From assembly GCA_964392985.1 (NCBI GenBank), contig CAYMSF010000013.1:1-64000 (forward strand): a stretch of DNA of 64,000 nucleotides, read 5' to 3'. A model generated the notes under the pieces. It was not told the origin of the DNA, searched no databases, and saw only the letters and a program-made list of their open reading frames with translations. The position numbers and the translations under genes were made by a program. The DNA comes from CAYMSF01 sp964392985 (GTDB lineage Bacteria; Verrucomicrobiota; Lentisphaeria; Victivallales; Victivallaceae). Shown here in pieces: positions 52,663 to 61,620 of this stretch; the first letter of the stretch is position 1; every line of letters begins with the position of its first letter.

Positions 52663-53670
52663 ATGGTATCAATAATGGTTTTGAATAAAGGTGTATCCGG
52701 CGATTTTCTGCACGTTCATTGCGGCGATTGTTCCGCCGGCAAAATGCTGTCCAGTCATATTCCCGGTGATGTCCTGGTCTGGCGTGAAATTTATCTCGAA
52801 GGACCAGTTCCGGGCGACCTGCCTGATGATGAATTTCACAAAGTACGCGCTAATTTTCTCACCAGCTACGGTTTGTCCTACTATGAAGTTCTCGGCGGAC
52901 TGGAGAGCATGTACCAGCGCCTTGCGAGCGCGGAACAGTATAACGAGGTTATAATCTGGTGTGACGCCTGCATGTTTGACCAGACTATCATTATTCATGT
53001 TCTCCATCAACTGAAACGGCTCAATCCACAGAAGATTAATGTCAGCATAATTCAAGTTTCAGGACGGGGTATGGGCGATACTACTCCGTCGCAAATGCTT
53101 TCCTTGTTTGAATCACGGCGACGGGTTACGCCGCAGGAATTTGTCACGGCATCTGCCGCCTGGAATGCGTTTTCCTCCCCGGAGCCTGACACAATCAGTG
53201 ATTTTTTGCGACGCGAATTTTTCGGGTTGCCATACTTGAAAGCGGCATTACTGCGGCATTTGCGCCAGTTCCCCTCGTTGCGACACGGTCTGAGTTTATT
53301 GCAACAACACACGCTGGAAGCGATAGCCGGTGGCGAGAGCCGTCTTCAACCGTTATTTAAGGCAGTATGTGCGCGTGAGCCGGAATGTTTTTTGGGTGAC
53401 AGCAGTTTCTGGAATCTCCTTGACGATTTTGCTGAGGCGAAAACTCCGGCGATTGTTATTATCGGACCGGGAAGATTGCGACGTCCAATTACTGAACCGA
53501 TTAAGGGTCTTGAACGCTGGAGTGTTACGGTATCATCTTTCGGCGAAGAATTACTTATCGGCGGTAAAGACTGGGTTGTAACCAATGGCATTGACCGTTG
53601 GCTTGGTGGCGCACATCTCTACAAAAATCAAGTTTGGCGCTGGAACGAAGATACCCAAAGCCTGATATAA
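52663..53670 (+). CDS. DUF1835 domain-containing protein
   Basis: 335 residues. The N-terminal half matches the DUF1835 pattern: LHVHCGDCSAGKMLSS, GDVLVWREIYLEGPVPGDLPDDEFHKVRANF, then VIIWCDACMFDQTII. Function unknown; the family is widespread and sometimes fused to other domains. No signal peptide or membrane segment. Starts at 52663 or 52675 are possible; neither has a clear ribosome site, and a TTG at 52657 is also in frame. It is single, behind the small inverted-repeat element, and converges on the aldehyde dehydrogenase. Confidence 0.75.
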   Translation: MVSIMVLNKGVSGDFLHVHCGDCSAGKMLSSHIPGDVLVWREIYLEGPVPGDLPDDEFHKVRANFLTSYGLSYYEVLGGLESMYQRLASAEQYNEVIIWCDACMFDQTIIIHVLHQLKRLNPQKINVSIIQVSGRGMGDTTPSQMLSLFESRRRVTPQEFVTASAAWNAFSSPEPDTISDFLRREFFGLPYLKAALLRHLRQFPSLRHGLSLLQQHTLEAIAGGESRLQPLFKAVCAREPECFLGDSSFWNLLDDFAEAKTPAIVIIGPGRLRRPITEPIKGLERWSVTVSSFGEELLIGGKDWVVTNGIDRWLGGAHLYKNQVWRWNEDTQSLI

Positions 53671-53703
53671 TCTCACTTACTACATTTTAACCAACAGAAT
53701 AAT

Positions 53704-55086
53704 CTATTTTTTTATGCTGCGGAAAAGCTTTAGTTTCCATGGGGCGAACGGCGGATACCGCAATGGAAAATCGAACCAGTTGGCTTTTTTCATCACGGGT
53801 TTTAGATGGGTGAATGTGTCAAAAGTATATTTACCGTGATATGCTCCCATACCGCTGCCACCGATGCCGCCGAACGGCATTGACGGATTAGTAACCTGAA
53901 GCACGGTGTCATTGATGCAGACGCTTCCGGAGGAAGTCATCTCCAACAACAACTCCAGATTAGTCTGCCGCCTGGAAAAATAGTACATCGCCAGCGGTTT
54001 GCTGCGGGCATTGATAAATTCTATAACATCTTCAAAATCACTATACTCGATTACCGGCAGCAATGGACCGAAAATTTCCTCTTCCATAATCGGGTCTGTT
54101 TCTTTCGGATTGAGGATGATTGTCGGTTCAATATATCGGGTTGCGGCATTTACTCTGCCGCCGGAATAAACAAGTTTCGGGTTAATGAGCGCTAGTAGTC
54201 GCCGGAAATGATGTTCGTTAATTATTCGACCGTAATCCGGACTTTCTTCGGGATTGCTGCCATAGAACTTCCAGATATGATGTTTGAGCGACTCAACCAG
54301 CTCATCAATAATTGAATGATGCACAAAGAGATAATCCGGTGCTACGCATGTTTGACCGGCATTTAAAAATTTCCCCCAAGCAATTCGTCTTCCCGCCAGT
54401 TCAATATTCGCGTCGGGTTCAATAATGCACGGACTTTTCCCGCCAAGTTCAAGTGTAACCGGCGTCAGATGCAGTGCCGCTGCCTGCATCACAGTTCTTC
54501 CGGTATCTTCGCCGCCGGTAAAGAATATATAGTCAAATTTTTCGGATAATAATTTTCTCGCCAGGTCATTGTCACCGTTTAAAACGACGGTATGTTGAGG
54601 CGAGAATACTTCATTAATAATCCGGTGGATAACCTCTGCGGTCGCCGGCGCATGTTCTGATGGTTTGGCAATTACGCAGTTGCCTGCTGCTATAGCTCCC
54701 GCCAGCGGACACATCAACAGTTGAAACGGGTAGTTCCATGCGGAAAAAATTAAAACCAGACCAAACGGTTCGGGAATAATCTTTCCGCTCGCCGGAAAAT
54801 TGAGAATGGAGGTACTGACCCGGCGCGGCTTTGACCAGCGGGAGAGATTTTTTATTAAAAGTTGAATCTCATCAAGCGTCGCGGAAATTTCGGAAACATA
54901 AGCTTCGAAAGTCGATTTCCCCAAATCAGTGTGCAACGCTTGCAGAATTTGCGGTTCTGCCACTCTTATTGCCTTGCACAGCCGTTCCAGAAGGTCACGA
55001 CGGGAGGCGATATTGTGGGTAAAGCCGCCATTAAAAAAACTTTTTTGCAATGCAAAAATATTTCTCACTTCTCCAGCAGTAAGCAT
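53704..55086 (-). CDS. aldehyde dehydrogenase (ALDH3-like)
   Basis: 460 residues. Catalytic Cys in LNAGQTCVAPDY, Glu in LELGGKSPCI, and the cofactor motif FTGGEDTGRTVMQAA (replacing the usual FTGSTxxG). The N-terminus (FFNGGFTHNIASRRDLLERL) and SAWNYPFQLLMCPLAGAIAAGN place it with class 3-type ALDHs, which oxidise aliphatic or aromatic aldehydes with NAD(P)+. The C-terminal FPLRYPPFAPWKLK is also typical. AGGAG lies upstream of the ATG. It follows hydG by 26 bases. Confidence 0.9.
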   Translation of the reverse strand: MLTAGEVRNIFALQKSFFNGGFTHNIASRRDLLERLCKAIRVAEPQILQALHTDLGKSTFEAYVSEISATLDEIQLLIKNLSRWSKPRRVSTSILNFPASGKIIPEPFGLVLIFSAWNYPFQLLMCPLAGAIAAGNCVIAKPSEHAPATAEVIHRIINEVFSPQHTVVLNGDNDLARKLLSEKFDYIFFTGGEDTGRTVMQAAALHLTPVTLELGGKSPCIIEPDANIELAGRRIAWGKFLNAGQTCVAPDYLFVHHSIIDELVESLKHHIWKFYGSNPEESPDYGRIINEHHFRRLLALINPKLVYSGGRVNAATRYIEPTIILNPKETDPIMEEEIFGPLLPVIEYSDFEDVIEFINARSKPLAMYYFSRRQTNLELLLEMTSSGSVCINDTVLQVTNPSMPFGGIGGSGMGAYHGKYTFDTFTHLKPVMKKANWFDFPLRYPPFAPWKLKLFRSIKK

Positions 55087-55112
55087 AAATCTCTCCTCTT
55101 CATCGGTCCAAA

Positions 55113-56528
55113 CTAAAAATATAAATCACGATTGCCATTGTTGCGGACATCCGCAATACGCTCGCGGAGTTGCTGGCGTTTTTTTTCATTGTCAATTTTC
55201 ATCAATTCCTTTTCAATCAGATGGTATCCGGCTTTTTTCGTCGGCTCCGATGCATAATCCTCCAGATATTCACTCAACGTAAGAAGCGCGTTTGGAGTAC
55301 AGAATTGCTGAATAAATCCGGGAATGGCATATTCCATAAAATGTTCGCCGGTACGACCGAGCCGGTAACAGGAGGTGCAGAAACTGGGAATATAGCCATC
55401 TTTGACCAGCTCAAGCATGATTTCGTCAAGGCTGCGGACATCGCCAATCTGGAATTGTTCACGTCGCAATTCCTGTTTTTCCTGTTGCTTTTCGCTGTAT
55501 CCGCCGAGCTCCAGACGGGTTCCGGCATCAATCTGGGAAACACCGAATTGCAATACCTCCCGCCGGATTTCAGCCGTTTCACGGGCAGTGAGAATCAAGC
55601 CGGTGTAAGGTACCGCTAAGCGTAATATCGCTACCAATCGCTTGAAATCAGCGTCAGAAACAAAATAGCGCGGGTCAAAATTAATTCCGTGCGCCGGACG
55701 CAGACGCGGAAAACTGATGGTATGCGGACCGACGTTATAACGTTCCTGCAAATGTATGGCATGGGTAATCAGTCCGAGTACTTCAAAGCGCCAGTCATAC
55801 AGTCCGAACAACGCACCGATGCCCATGTCGTCGCATCCTGACTCAAATGCCCGTGACAGTCCATCAAGACGCCACAGGTAGTCACCTTTATGCGTTTGCG
55901 GTGGATGACACATTGTATAGGTCTGATGGTGATAGGTCTCCTGAAAAATCTGATAAGTACCAATACCGGATGCCTTTACAGTGCGGAATCCTTCATGACT
56001 CATCGGGGCGGCATTGATATTCACCCGCCTGATTTCGCCATTACCTTTTTTAACACTGTAAACCGTTCTGACAGTTTTAGCAATAAATTCCGGCGTATAG
56101 TCGGGATGTTCACCGAAAACAAGTATCAGCCGTTTGTGTCCGGCATCTTCGAGTGCTTCAATCTGCTGAATGGTTTCCGCCTCATTCAGCGTTTTCCTTA
56201 CTGTAGTGCGGAGACTGCGGCGGAACGCGCAATACTTGCAGTCGTTGACGCAGAAATTGCCAATATAAAGCGGTGCGAACAATACAATCCGGTTGCCGTA
56301 AACATCTTTTTTTAATTGTCTGGCGGCGTCAAAAATTTCTTCAATCAAGTCCGGGTCGGTTGCATTGATTAATGCTGCAGTTTCTGCGACCGTCAGCGGT
56401 CGTTTTTCCATACTTTTGGCGATAATTTCCCTTACCCGTACTCGGTCTTCAACAGTATTGCTGATTAAACCGGTAATTGCATCGTCGTTGATAAAGTCCA
56501 GACAATTTTTTGACATTTCATTTTTCAT
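55113..56528 (-). CDS. hydG: [FeFe]-hydrogenase H-cluster radical SAM maturase HydG
   Basis: Tyrosine lyase that makes CO and CN ligands for the H-cluster. The SAM cluster motif is at Cys93, Cys97, Cys100 (CVNDCKYC). The C-terminal auxiliary cluster shows CTSC followed after 22 residues by Cys (CX2CX22C), which distinguishes HydG from ThiH. YIGNFCVNDCKYCAFRR and the KKDVYGNRIVLFAPLY lead-in are typical. 471 residues is normal. It lies between pheA (29 bases upstream) and the aldehyde dehydrogenase (26 bases downstream) in one minus-strand run. Confidence 0.95.
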   Translation of the reverse strand: MKNEMSKNCLDFINDDAITGLISNTVEDRVRVREIIAKSMEKRPLTVAETAALINATDPDLIEEIFDAARQLKKDVYGNRIVLFAPLYIGNFCVNDCKYCAFRRSLRTTVRKTLNEAETIQQIEALEDAGHKRLILVFGEHPDYTPEFIAKTVRTVYSVKKGNGEIRRVNINAAPMSHEGFRTVKASGIGTYQIFQETYHHQTYTMCHPPQTHKGDYLWRLDGLSRAFESGCDDMGIGALFGLYDWRFEVLGLITHAIHLQERYNVGPHTISFPRLRPAHGINFDPRYFVSDADFKRLVAILRLAVPYTGLILTARETAEIRREVLQFGVSQIDAGTRLELGGYSEKQQEKQELRREQFQIGDVRSLDEIMLELVKDGYIPSFCTSCYRLGRTGEHFMEYAIPGFIQQFCTPNALLTLSEYLEDYASEPTKKAGYHLIEKELMKIDNEKKRQQLRERIADVRNNGNRDLYF

Positions 56529-56557
56529 AATTGCTCACTTCCGGACTCAACCGGGAA

Positions 56558-57619
56558 TCACACACCGCGCGGGTAACTGCCCAGTATTTTTAGAAAACTG
56601 CATTGTTTTTCAACTGTCTGAATTGCCCGCTTGATGGCCTCATCTTCCCGATGCCCCAGGAGGTCAATAAAAAAACAGTATTCCCAATTCTGAATCTTCG
56701 TCGGCCGGCTCTCGATCATCGTCATGCTGATGTTTTCATCTTTGAACGGCTTGATGCTGTCGTAGAGCGCTCCGACTTTGTCCCGGACAGCAAAACATAT
56801 CGAAGTCTTGTCATCTCCGGTGCGTTCCGGTTGTTGATGACCAATAATCAGAAAGCGTGTCGTATTATTACCGGAATCCTCAATATTATGTTCCAAAATG
56901 TTCAATTTGAATAATTCAGCAGCGACGGTGCTGCCGATGGCGGCGGTATTTACCTCATTCGCGGCAATTGCTGCGGCGCGAGTTGTGCTTTCCGCTTCCA
57001 GAATTGCCTTCCCTGCCAGTTTTTCCTGAATATAGGTGCGGCATTGTCCGAGTACTTGCGGATGACTGTAAACCTTATTAATTTCCGCCATTTGGCATTT
57101 CGCCATCAGATTATGATGTATTCGCAGATTCATCTCCGCGCAAATATTAACATTCGCCATAATCAGCGTGTCAAGAGTATAGTTTACCGCGCCTTCGGTC
57201 GAATTTTCCACCGGAACACAACCGTAGTCTGCCCTTCCGGTTTCAATATCACGGAACACTCCGCCGATACTGCTGCTGGAATGGTAACCGACACTATGCC
57301 CGAATTTGTTCATCGCCGCCTGATGCGTAAATGAACCCTCCTGACCGAAAAAAGTAATACGCAGGGGGTGTTCCAATTGTAACGCGCCGGACATGATTTC
57401 ACGGTAGATGGCGCGCAGTGTATCAGGTTTCATCGGGCCATTATTGATTTTGCTGATTTTTTCCAGTAATGCTTTTTCGCGTTCCGGGACGTAGATGGCG
57501 GATGCATTATTTTTCTTTAATCTGCCAATCTCCAACACTTCCTGATAACGCGCATTAATCAGCTCAATAATTTGACGGTCAATCTGGTCTATTTTTGCTC
57601 TGCGTTGTTCAATGCTCAT
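56558..57619 (-). CDS. pheA: bifunctional chorismate mutase/prephenate dehydratase
   Basis: Phenylalanine biosynthesis. Residues 1-90 are an AroQ chorismate mutase (RRAKIDQIDRQIIELINARY, KALLEKI). Then comes the prephenate dehydratase domain with FGQEGSFTHQAA, VPVENSTEGAVNYTLD and NTTRFLIIG. Last is the ACT regulatory domain with KVGALYDSIKPF and the ESRP motif, so feedback control by Phe is likely. The ATG at 57619 (MSIEQRRAKID, 353 residues) is the family start; the frame continues to 57721. It heads the pheA-hydG-ALDH run. Confidence 0.95.
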   Translation of the reverse strand: MSIEQRRAKIDQIDRQIIELINARYQEVLEIGRLKKNNASAIYVPEREKALLEKISKINNGPMKPDTLRAIYREIMSGALQLEHPLRITFFGQEGSFTHQAAMNKFGHSVGYHSSSSIGGVFRDIETGRADYGCVPVENSTEGAVNYTLDTLIMANVNICAEMNLRIHHNLMAKCQMAEINKVYSHPQVLGQCRTYIQEKLAGKAILEAESTTRAAAIAANEVNTAAIGSTVAAELFKLNILEHNIEDSGNNTTRFLIIGHQQPERTGDDKTSICFAVRDKVGALYDSIKPFKDENISMTMIESRPTKIQNWEYCFFIDLLGHREDEAIKRAIQTVEKQCSFLKILGSYPRGV

Positions 57620-57819
57620 ATTCCACTCAATCAAAAGGTTTGTTGTTGCCACTGCTTTCTCATAATATAACTCGAGAAAGACTACTTGCAATTCCAATAC
57701 CCCATCACTGTTTATAAACAATCTTATTGTCTATAAAATCAAGAGAAACAACCGTGAACACCAGAACGATATTATCGGCAATATTTTATAAATTAAACAT
57801 TGCGATAAGCAATTATCAG

Positions 57820-57848
57820 CGACCCAGTCAACGACCCAGTCAACGACC
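57820..57848. repeat. 12-bp tandem repeat, about 2.4 copies
   Basis: CGACCCAGTCAA occurs twice in tandem (57820-57831, 57832-57843), followed by a partial third copy (CGACC). It lies in the gap between pheA and the cyclotransferase-like gene, on which nothing else was seen. Confidence 0.7.
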
Positions 57849-57884
57849 AGACATTATATAAAACTGGATTTTGACAGGAAAATA

Positions 57885-58295
57885 TTATTTGTCCTGCAAT
57901 TTAAAGCCGTTTTCGATTCCGTGCGTTATTGCACCTTGTGAACATATTTCACGGTATGCCGGTGGATAAAACTTCCCATTGCGGTCGAGTTTTGTGGCTG
58001 GTGTCATTTCATACACAATGGCGCTCACCGTGCGACCGTCAAAAATTATATCCGTCATATAGCGCTCGTAGAGTTCCGGATAGCCTTCATAACTGTCCAG
58101 GCTATCTCGATCATCCTTGGAAATTTCCCAAATTAAACCATTGATCCGCGAACCGGGCTGGTCTTCAATATCAGCGTAATAGCGTTCAACCAGTACTTTA
58201 TCCAACAAAATACCTTTGCCGACCGGTGTTGCGTTTGGACAGCGGGAAGCCATCCGTTCACTATTCATGTTTGATCCGTAAGCGAAATAATACAT
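57885..58295 (-). CDS. gamma-glutamylcyclotransferase-like protein (AIG2/GGCT fold)
   Basis: 136 residues. The N-terminal YFAYGSNMN is the substrate-binding loop of the GGCT fold. The catalytic Glu is in LDSYEGYPELYERY, and the C-terminal HGIENGF is usual. Such proteins act on gamma-glutamyl-amines or peptides or on related isopeptides; the exact substrate is unknown. The ATG at 58295 has GGAG nine bases upstream (a TTG at 58301 is also in frame). A TATAAT at 58333-58328 on this strand is its likely -10. Confidence 0.85.
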   Translation of the reverse strand: MYYFAYGSNMNSERMASRCPNATPVGKGILLDKVLVERYYADIEDQPGSRINGLIWEISKDDRDSLDSYEGYPELYERYMTDIIFDGRTVSAIVYEMTPATKLDRNGKFYPPAYREICSQGAITHGIENGFKLQDK

Positions 58296-58669
58296 AATCA
58301 ACAGCTCCTGTGTTATTGTTTATCTATATTATACAATGAGCACATGGACATTTCGTGTCCTATCCCGGTTGATTATTTAAAAATTATGAAATATTTTTTG
58401 ATAAACTGCGGATGGTATACTGAAAAGAGCAGGGATTTTCCATTAAATTATTGAGTATGTATCTTGCAAAGTTTTGCCGCCAGTCTATTTTACCCTTGTG
58501 GTGGATGTGTTCGATGCGGGAAAACAAAATAAAAAGCTGACGAGTATTATACCAACTAGTTGCAAGAAACCATAACTGAAAACGTTAAGCAATAAAATTA
58601 AATTCACACTGTCGGCAGGATGTTTAGTACATATAACACCGAACGTGAAATATAAAAAAATGGGAATAA
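58296..58669. other. 374-base gene-free stretch; promoter and palindrome upstream of the cyclotransferase gene
   Basis: Holds TATAAT (58333-58328, minus) and, just upstream of it, the palindrome GGACA-TTTCG-TGTCC (58346-58360), a possible operator or hairpin. Two very short frames (22 and 27 codons) lack ribosome sites and are not called. Beyond 58400 I see nothing else. Confidence 0.4.
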
Positions 58670-59572
58670 ATGCTGATTGATAAGCAGTTTTTGAAAGTTG
58701 ATTTATTGTTGCTGATTACGGCGGCAATCTGGGGATTTGCATTTGTGGCACAACGTACCGGCATGGAACATGTCGGACCATTCACTTTTAACGGCGTACG
58801 TTTTCTGCTCGGAACCTTTTCACTGCTGCCGGTGTTATATCTTTACAAAGATTCCAAACCGGATTTGCAAATTAAACCGCTAAGTCCATTCTGGCAGCGC
58901 TGGGGCAGTTTTTTCATTGGTTTGCTGTTGTTTACTGCGATGTCGCTGCAACAGGTCGGAATGTTATATACAACGGCAGGCAAGGCAGGATTCATTACCG
59001 GATTGTACGTGGTGCTGGTGCCGGTATTCGGATTGATGATGGGGCAGAACACGAGCAGGTTGATCTGGCTGGGGGCGGCATTTGCCGGGGTAGGTTTATA
59101 TTTGCTCAGTATAAATCATGATTTCCGGAGCGAAGCAGGGGATTTGCTGGTATTTATCTCAGCGATTGTGTGGGCGTGGCATATGCTGGCGCTTGGCTGG
59201 TTGTCGCCGCATCATAATCCGGTACGGCTGTCAATGATTCAATTCGGCATAACCGGAATCTTCAGTTTGATCATTGCTTTCTGTATAGAAACTGTTTCTC
59301 TGAGTGGTATTTATGCGGCAGCGATTCCTATTCTCTATGGCGGCATCATGTCCGTGGGGGTGGCGTTCACCTTGCAAGTTATCGTGCAAAAAAAGGCGAC
59401 TCCGGCACGCGCCGCCATTATTATGAGCCTTGAAACGGTATTTGCGGTATTCGGCGGCTGGTTGCTGTTGAATGAACAGATGGGCGTGAGAGCACTATCC
59501 GGTTGCGTTTTGATGCTCACCGGAATGCTGGTTGCGCAGTATCACAATCAACCCAAAAGCCCGAAGACCTGA
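58670..59572 (+). CDS. DMT-superfamily EamA transporter
   Basis: 300 residues, ten membrane segments in two EamA repeats. It opens with LLLITAAIWGFAFVAQRTGMEHVGPFTFNGVRFLLG, the usual family start. The second repeat contains IVQKKATPARAAIIMSLETVFAVFGGWLLLNEQ. Such proteins export or exchange amino acids and other metabolites; the substrate is not readable. GGGAA precedes the ATG by five bases. It is followed closely by the convergent symporter-tail-like gene, 13 bases beyond its stop. Confidence 0.9.
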   Translation: MLIDKQFLKVDLLLLITAAIWGFAFVAQRTGMEHVGPFTFNGVRFLLGTFSLLPVLYLYKDSKPDLQIKPLSPFWQRWGSFFIGLLLFTAMSLQQVGMLYTTAGKAGFITGLYVVLVPVFGLMMGQNTSRLIWLGAAFAGVGLYLLSINHDFRSEAGDLLVFISAIVWAWHMLALGWLSPHHNPVRLSMIQFGITGIFSLIIAFCIETVSLSGIYAAAIPILYGGIMSVGVAFTLQVIVQKKATPARAAIIMSLETVFAVFGGWLLLNEQMGVRALSGCVLMLTGMLVAQYHNQPKSPKT

Positions 59573-59585
59573 GAAACTTGTCCGG

Positions 59586-59990
59586 TTATTCTTTCTCGTG
59601 TTCGACTACGCCGTCATCATTGACATCGACTTTTTCCTCGCGGAGGCGGCGGAAGAAAACGCGCAGATCATGAAAGCAGCCGATAGTAAACCAGACGGTC
59701 GTAACCACCCCGATTGCCAGTGGCATGCAGATGGCCTGAACGAACCAGAAATTCGCCCATATTTCCGATGACCAGGGATGAATCAAATAGGCTACGGAGC
59801 CGAAGACAAAGACTATAAACCAGGTGATTGACCACCAGAAAATTCCCAGCGTAATCCAGCGGTCGGAACGGCTGAACTGGTCATCGATTCCAAGAATACG
59901 GTTGAGCAGGCTGTTTTTTTGTGGAATCAACACATCACTATCGCCTTCAGGTTCAACGGCATAGATGCCACGGTGCAGCAACTGGTCCAT
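59586..59990 (-). CDS. orphan sodium:solute symporter C-terminal-like membrane protein
   Basis: 134 residues with two membrane segments (WITLGIFWWSITWFIVFVFG and a second ending in WFTIGCFHDLRVFFRRLR), closing with an acidic tail (VDVNDDGVVEHEKE). This end closely resembles the extra C-terminal region carried by many SSS (SLC5) sodium/solute symporters in PVC bacteria, but the transporter core is absent. It may be a detached subunit, a relic, or a free accessory protein. The ATG at 59990 is used, because the frame's earlier Met (60062) lies inside a terminator. Confidence 0.55.
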   Translation of the reverse strand: MDQLLHRGIYAVEPEGDSDVLIPQKNSLLNRILGIDDQFSRSDRWITLGIFWWSITWFIVFVFGSVAYLIHPWSSEIWANFWFVQAICMPLAIGVVTTVWFTIGCFHDLRVFFRRLREEKVDVNDDGVVEHEKE

Positions 59991-60030
59991 ATTATGCGGT
60001 TTCCTGATACCGATATTATTAAAGCAAAAA

Positions 60031-60059
60031 CTCCGTTGTGGTAAAATACCGCAACGGAG
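60031..60059 (-). terminator. rho-independent terminator of the TPR gene
   Basis: On the minus strand CTCCGTTGCGG and CCACAACGGAG form an 11-bp stem with one mismatch around TATTTTA, followed directly by TTTTTGCTTT. It lies 26 bases after the TPR protein stop and before the symporter-tail gene. Confidence 0.85.
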
Positions 60060-60084
60060 CAAATATTGAGTTTTACTTATGGAG

Positions 60085-61206
60085 TTATTTTATTTTATCC
60101 AATTCTGCTTGCGCTTGTTTTCTCAGGTTAGGGGAAGTGCCATTCAGGTTGGCGGCGGCTTCAAAAAGCTTTTTGGCTTCATCTTTCTTATTCTGAAGGA
60201 CTAAGATTTTTCCGCTCAGGATTTTTGCTTTCCCAATCGATTCCGGTTGGGCTGCGGAAATCAGTTCTATTTTCTTCAAAATGTTCAGAGCATCTTCGGC
60301 TTTGCCATTTTTGTTGAGCATTTCCGCGCATTTCACAATTGCATTGCCCTTATGAGCAGGATTACTGTCATACATTTCATAAACTCTGGCAAAAGCATCC
60401 AGGGCCTTGTTGTCATCTTTCATCATTTCGTAAGTTTCGCCAAGAGCAAACCAGGCAGCGCCGCCATTGATGGCGCGGTCACCATTTGCGGCCTTCTCAT
60501 AGGCGGCAATTGCCTCAGGATATTTTTGTTTTGCTTTGTAATTATTTCCGAGCATGAGGTAATATTCAATTTTCATTCCGCCGGGAATGTTTTCGACTTC
60601 ATCCGGAGCAATAACTGCAATCGCTTTGTCATATTCTTTTTTGTTGTTCAATGCGGACATCTGAAACATAAGCGCCCGGTAATACAATGGGTGTTTGATA
60701 CTGGCAATATAATTAGCATATTGTCCTGCGGTCGCGAGTGCTTTGTCATTATCTTTCTTTTGAATGCAAGAGTTAATCTTATAATTATATCCCTGGTCTT
60801 TATTTTCCGTCTCTTTAGCTGCAATCAGTTTGTCGCATGCGGCGATGCATTCATCAAATTTTTTGTCATTGAAATACGCTTGAATCTGAAAATACAACCA
60901 CTGATTTCTCATTGGACTGGTTAAATATTCAAGTTTAAGCACCTCGCCGGCAGTATTGGCGGCTTCGACAAAATTCCGTTGGGAATTGTAATTTTGATAT
61001 TTACAGGCGAGCGCTAGAAATTTTTCGGCATCATTAGATGCCAACGGTAACGCTTTTTCAATATCTTTCAGGCTGTCGGAATGTTTTTTTTGATTTAGAT
61101 TTTTTACGGCGGAATCATAATTTTCTTTAAAGGTGGCATCGTCAGCATTTACGGCAATAGCACAGATTAAGAACAGACACATAGCAGATAATAAATTCTT
61201 CAACAT
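60085..61206 (-). CDS. secreted TPR protein
   Basis: 373 residues. Signal peptide MLKNLLSAMCLFLICAIAVNA, then tetratricopeptide repeats (LGNNYKAKQKYPEAIAAYEKA; ALGETYEMMKDDNKALDAFARVYEMY; AKILSGKILVLQNKKDEAKKLF). It probably works in the periplasm as a binding scaffold; no partner is recognised. GGGAG lies nine bases before the ATG, with a good promoter at 61255-61284 and a strong terminator after the gene, so it is a single-gene unit. Confidence 0.85.
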   Translation of the reverse strand: MLKNLLSAMCLFLICAIAVNADDATFKENYDSAVKNLNQKKHSDSLKDIEKALPLASNDAEKFLALACKYQNYNSQRNFVEAANTAGEVLKLEYLTSPMRNQWLYFQIQAYFNDKKFDECIAACDKLIAAKETENKDQGYNYKINSCIQKKDNDKALATAGQYANYIASIKHPLYYRALMFQMSALNNKKEYDKAIAVIAPDEVENIPGGMKIEYYLMLGNNYKAKQKYPEAIAAYEKAANGDRAINGGAAWFALGETYEMMKDDNKALDAFARVYEMYDSNPAHKGNAIVKCAEMLNKNGKAEDALNILKKIELISAAQPESIGKAKILSGKILVLQNKKDEAKKLFEAAANLNGTSPNLRKQAQAELDKIK

Positions 61207-61254
61207 GATACCGTCTCCCGTTATTCATTTTAATTAACAAAACGACTATACAAT

Positions 61255-61284
61255 ATTCTAAATCCATTACAGGTTTGTGTCAAG
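61255..61284 (-). promoter_or_regulatory. sigma70-like promoter of the TPR gene
   Basis: On the minus strand TTGACA (61284-61279), an 18-base spacer and TAGAAT (61260-61255), about 50 bases before the TPR start. Confidence 0.6.
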
Positions 61285-61300
61285 CAGAAAAATTATACCT

Positions 61301-61329
61301 TGACGAATATTCTCAGTTATTTTATAAAA
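61301..61329 (+). promoter_or_regulatory. sigma70-like promoter facing the kinase gene
   Basis: TTGACG (61301-61306), 17-base spacer, TATAAA (61324-61329). It is divergent from the TPR promoter 17 bases away. The next gene on this strand begins at 61621, so the leader would be about 285 bases. A 38-codon frame starting at 61333 has no ribosome site and is not called. The rest of the 414-base gap (61330-61620) shows nothing else. Confidence 0.5.
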
Positions 61330-61620
61330 TAATGCAACCGGAATACAAAGATACGATTCAAAAATTTACTGAAGTACAATTCTATGTACTAATTTCGACA
61401 TCCGGTGTCACTATATCTTCTCCTTTGGCGCGGTTTAATTGTATTTAGTTTATTGACTAATAGATGAAATGATGAAAATGTCGTAAAATTGTGATATCCA
61501 GTAATCCGGTTAAATTCTCAACGATTTTGTGGCTTTGAAAGATGGTATTTTCTGCAATTACATAATAAGTTTTAAGAGTTAACAGCACATCATGATGATA
61601 CGTAACTGGAAAAGGACGAA

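Noticed and set aside
55113..56528. Thiamine biosynthesis protein ThiH
   Set aside because: The CX2CX22C C-terminal motif and the presence of hydE and hydrogenase genes identify HydG.
57820..57848. CRISPR array
   Set aside because: Only 2.4 copies of a 12-bp unit with no spacers.
58381..58550. Frames of 22 and 27 codons in the gap before the EamA gene
   Set aside because: No ribosome binding site, no hydrophobic or conserved pattern.
61333..61449. 38-codon frame after the promoter at 61301-61329
   Set aside because: The presumed transcript would start at about the ATG itself, and no ribosome site or recognisable sequence is present.
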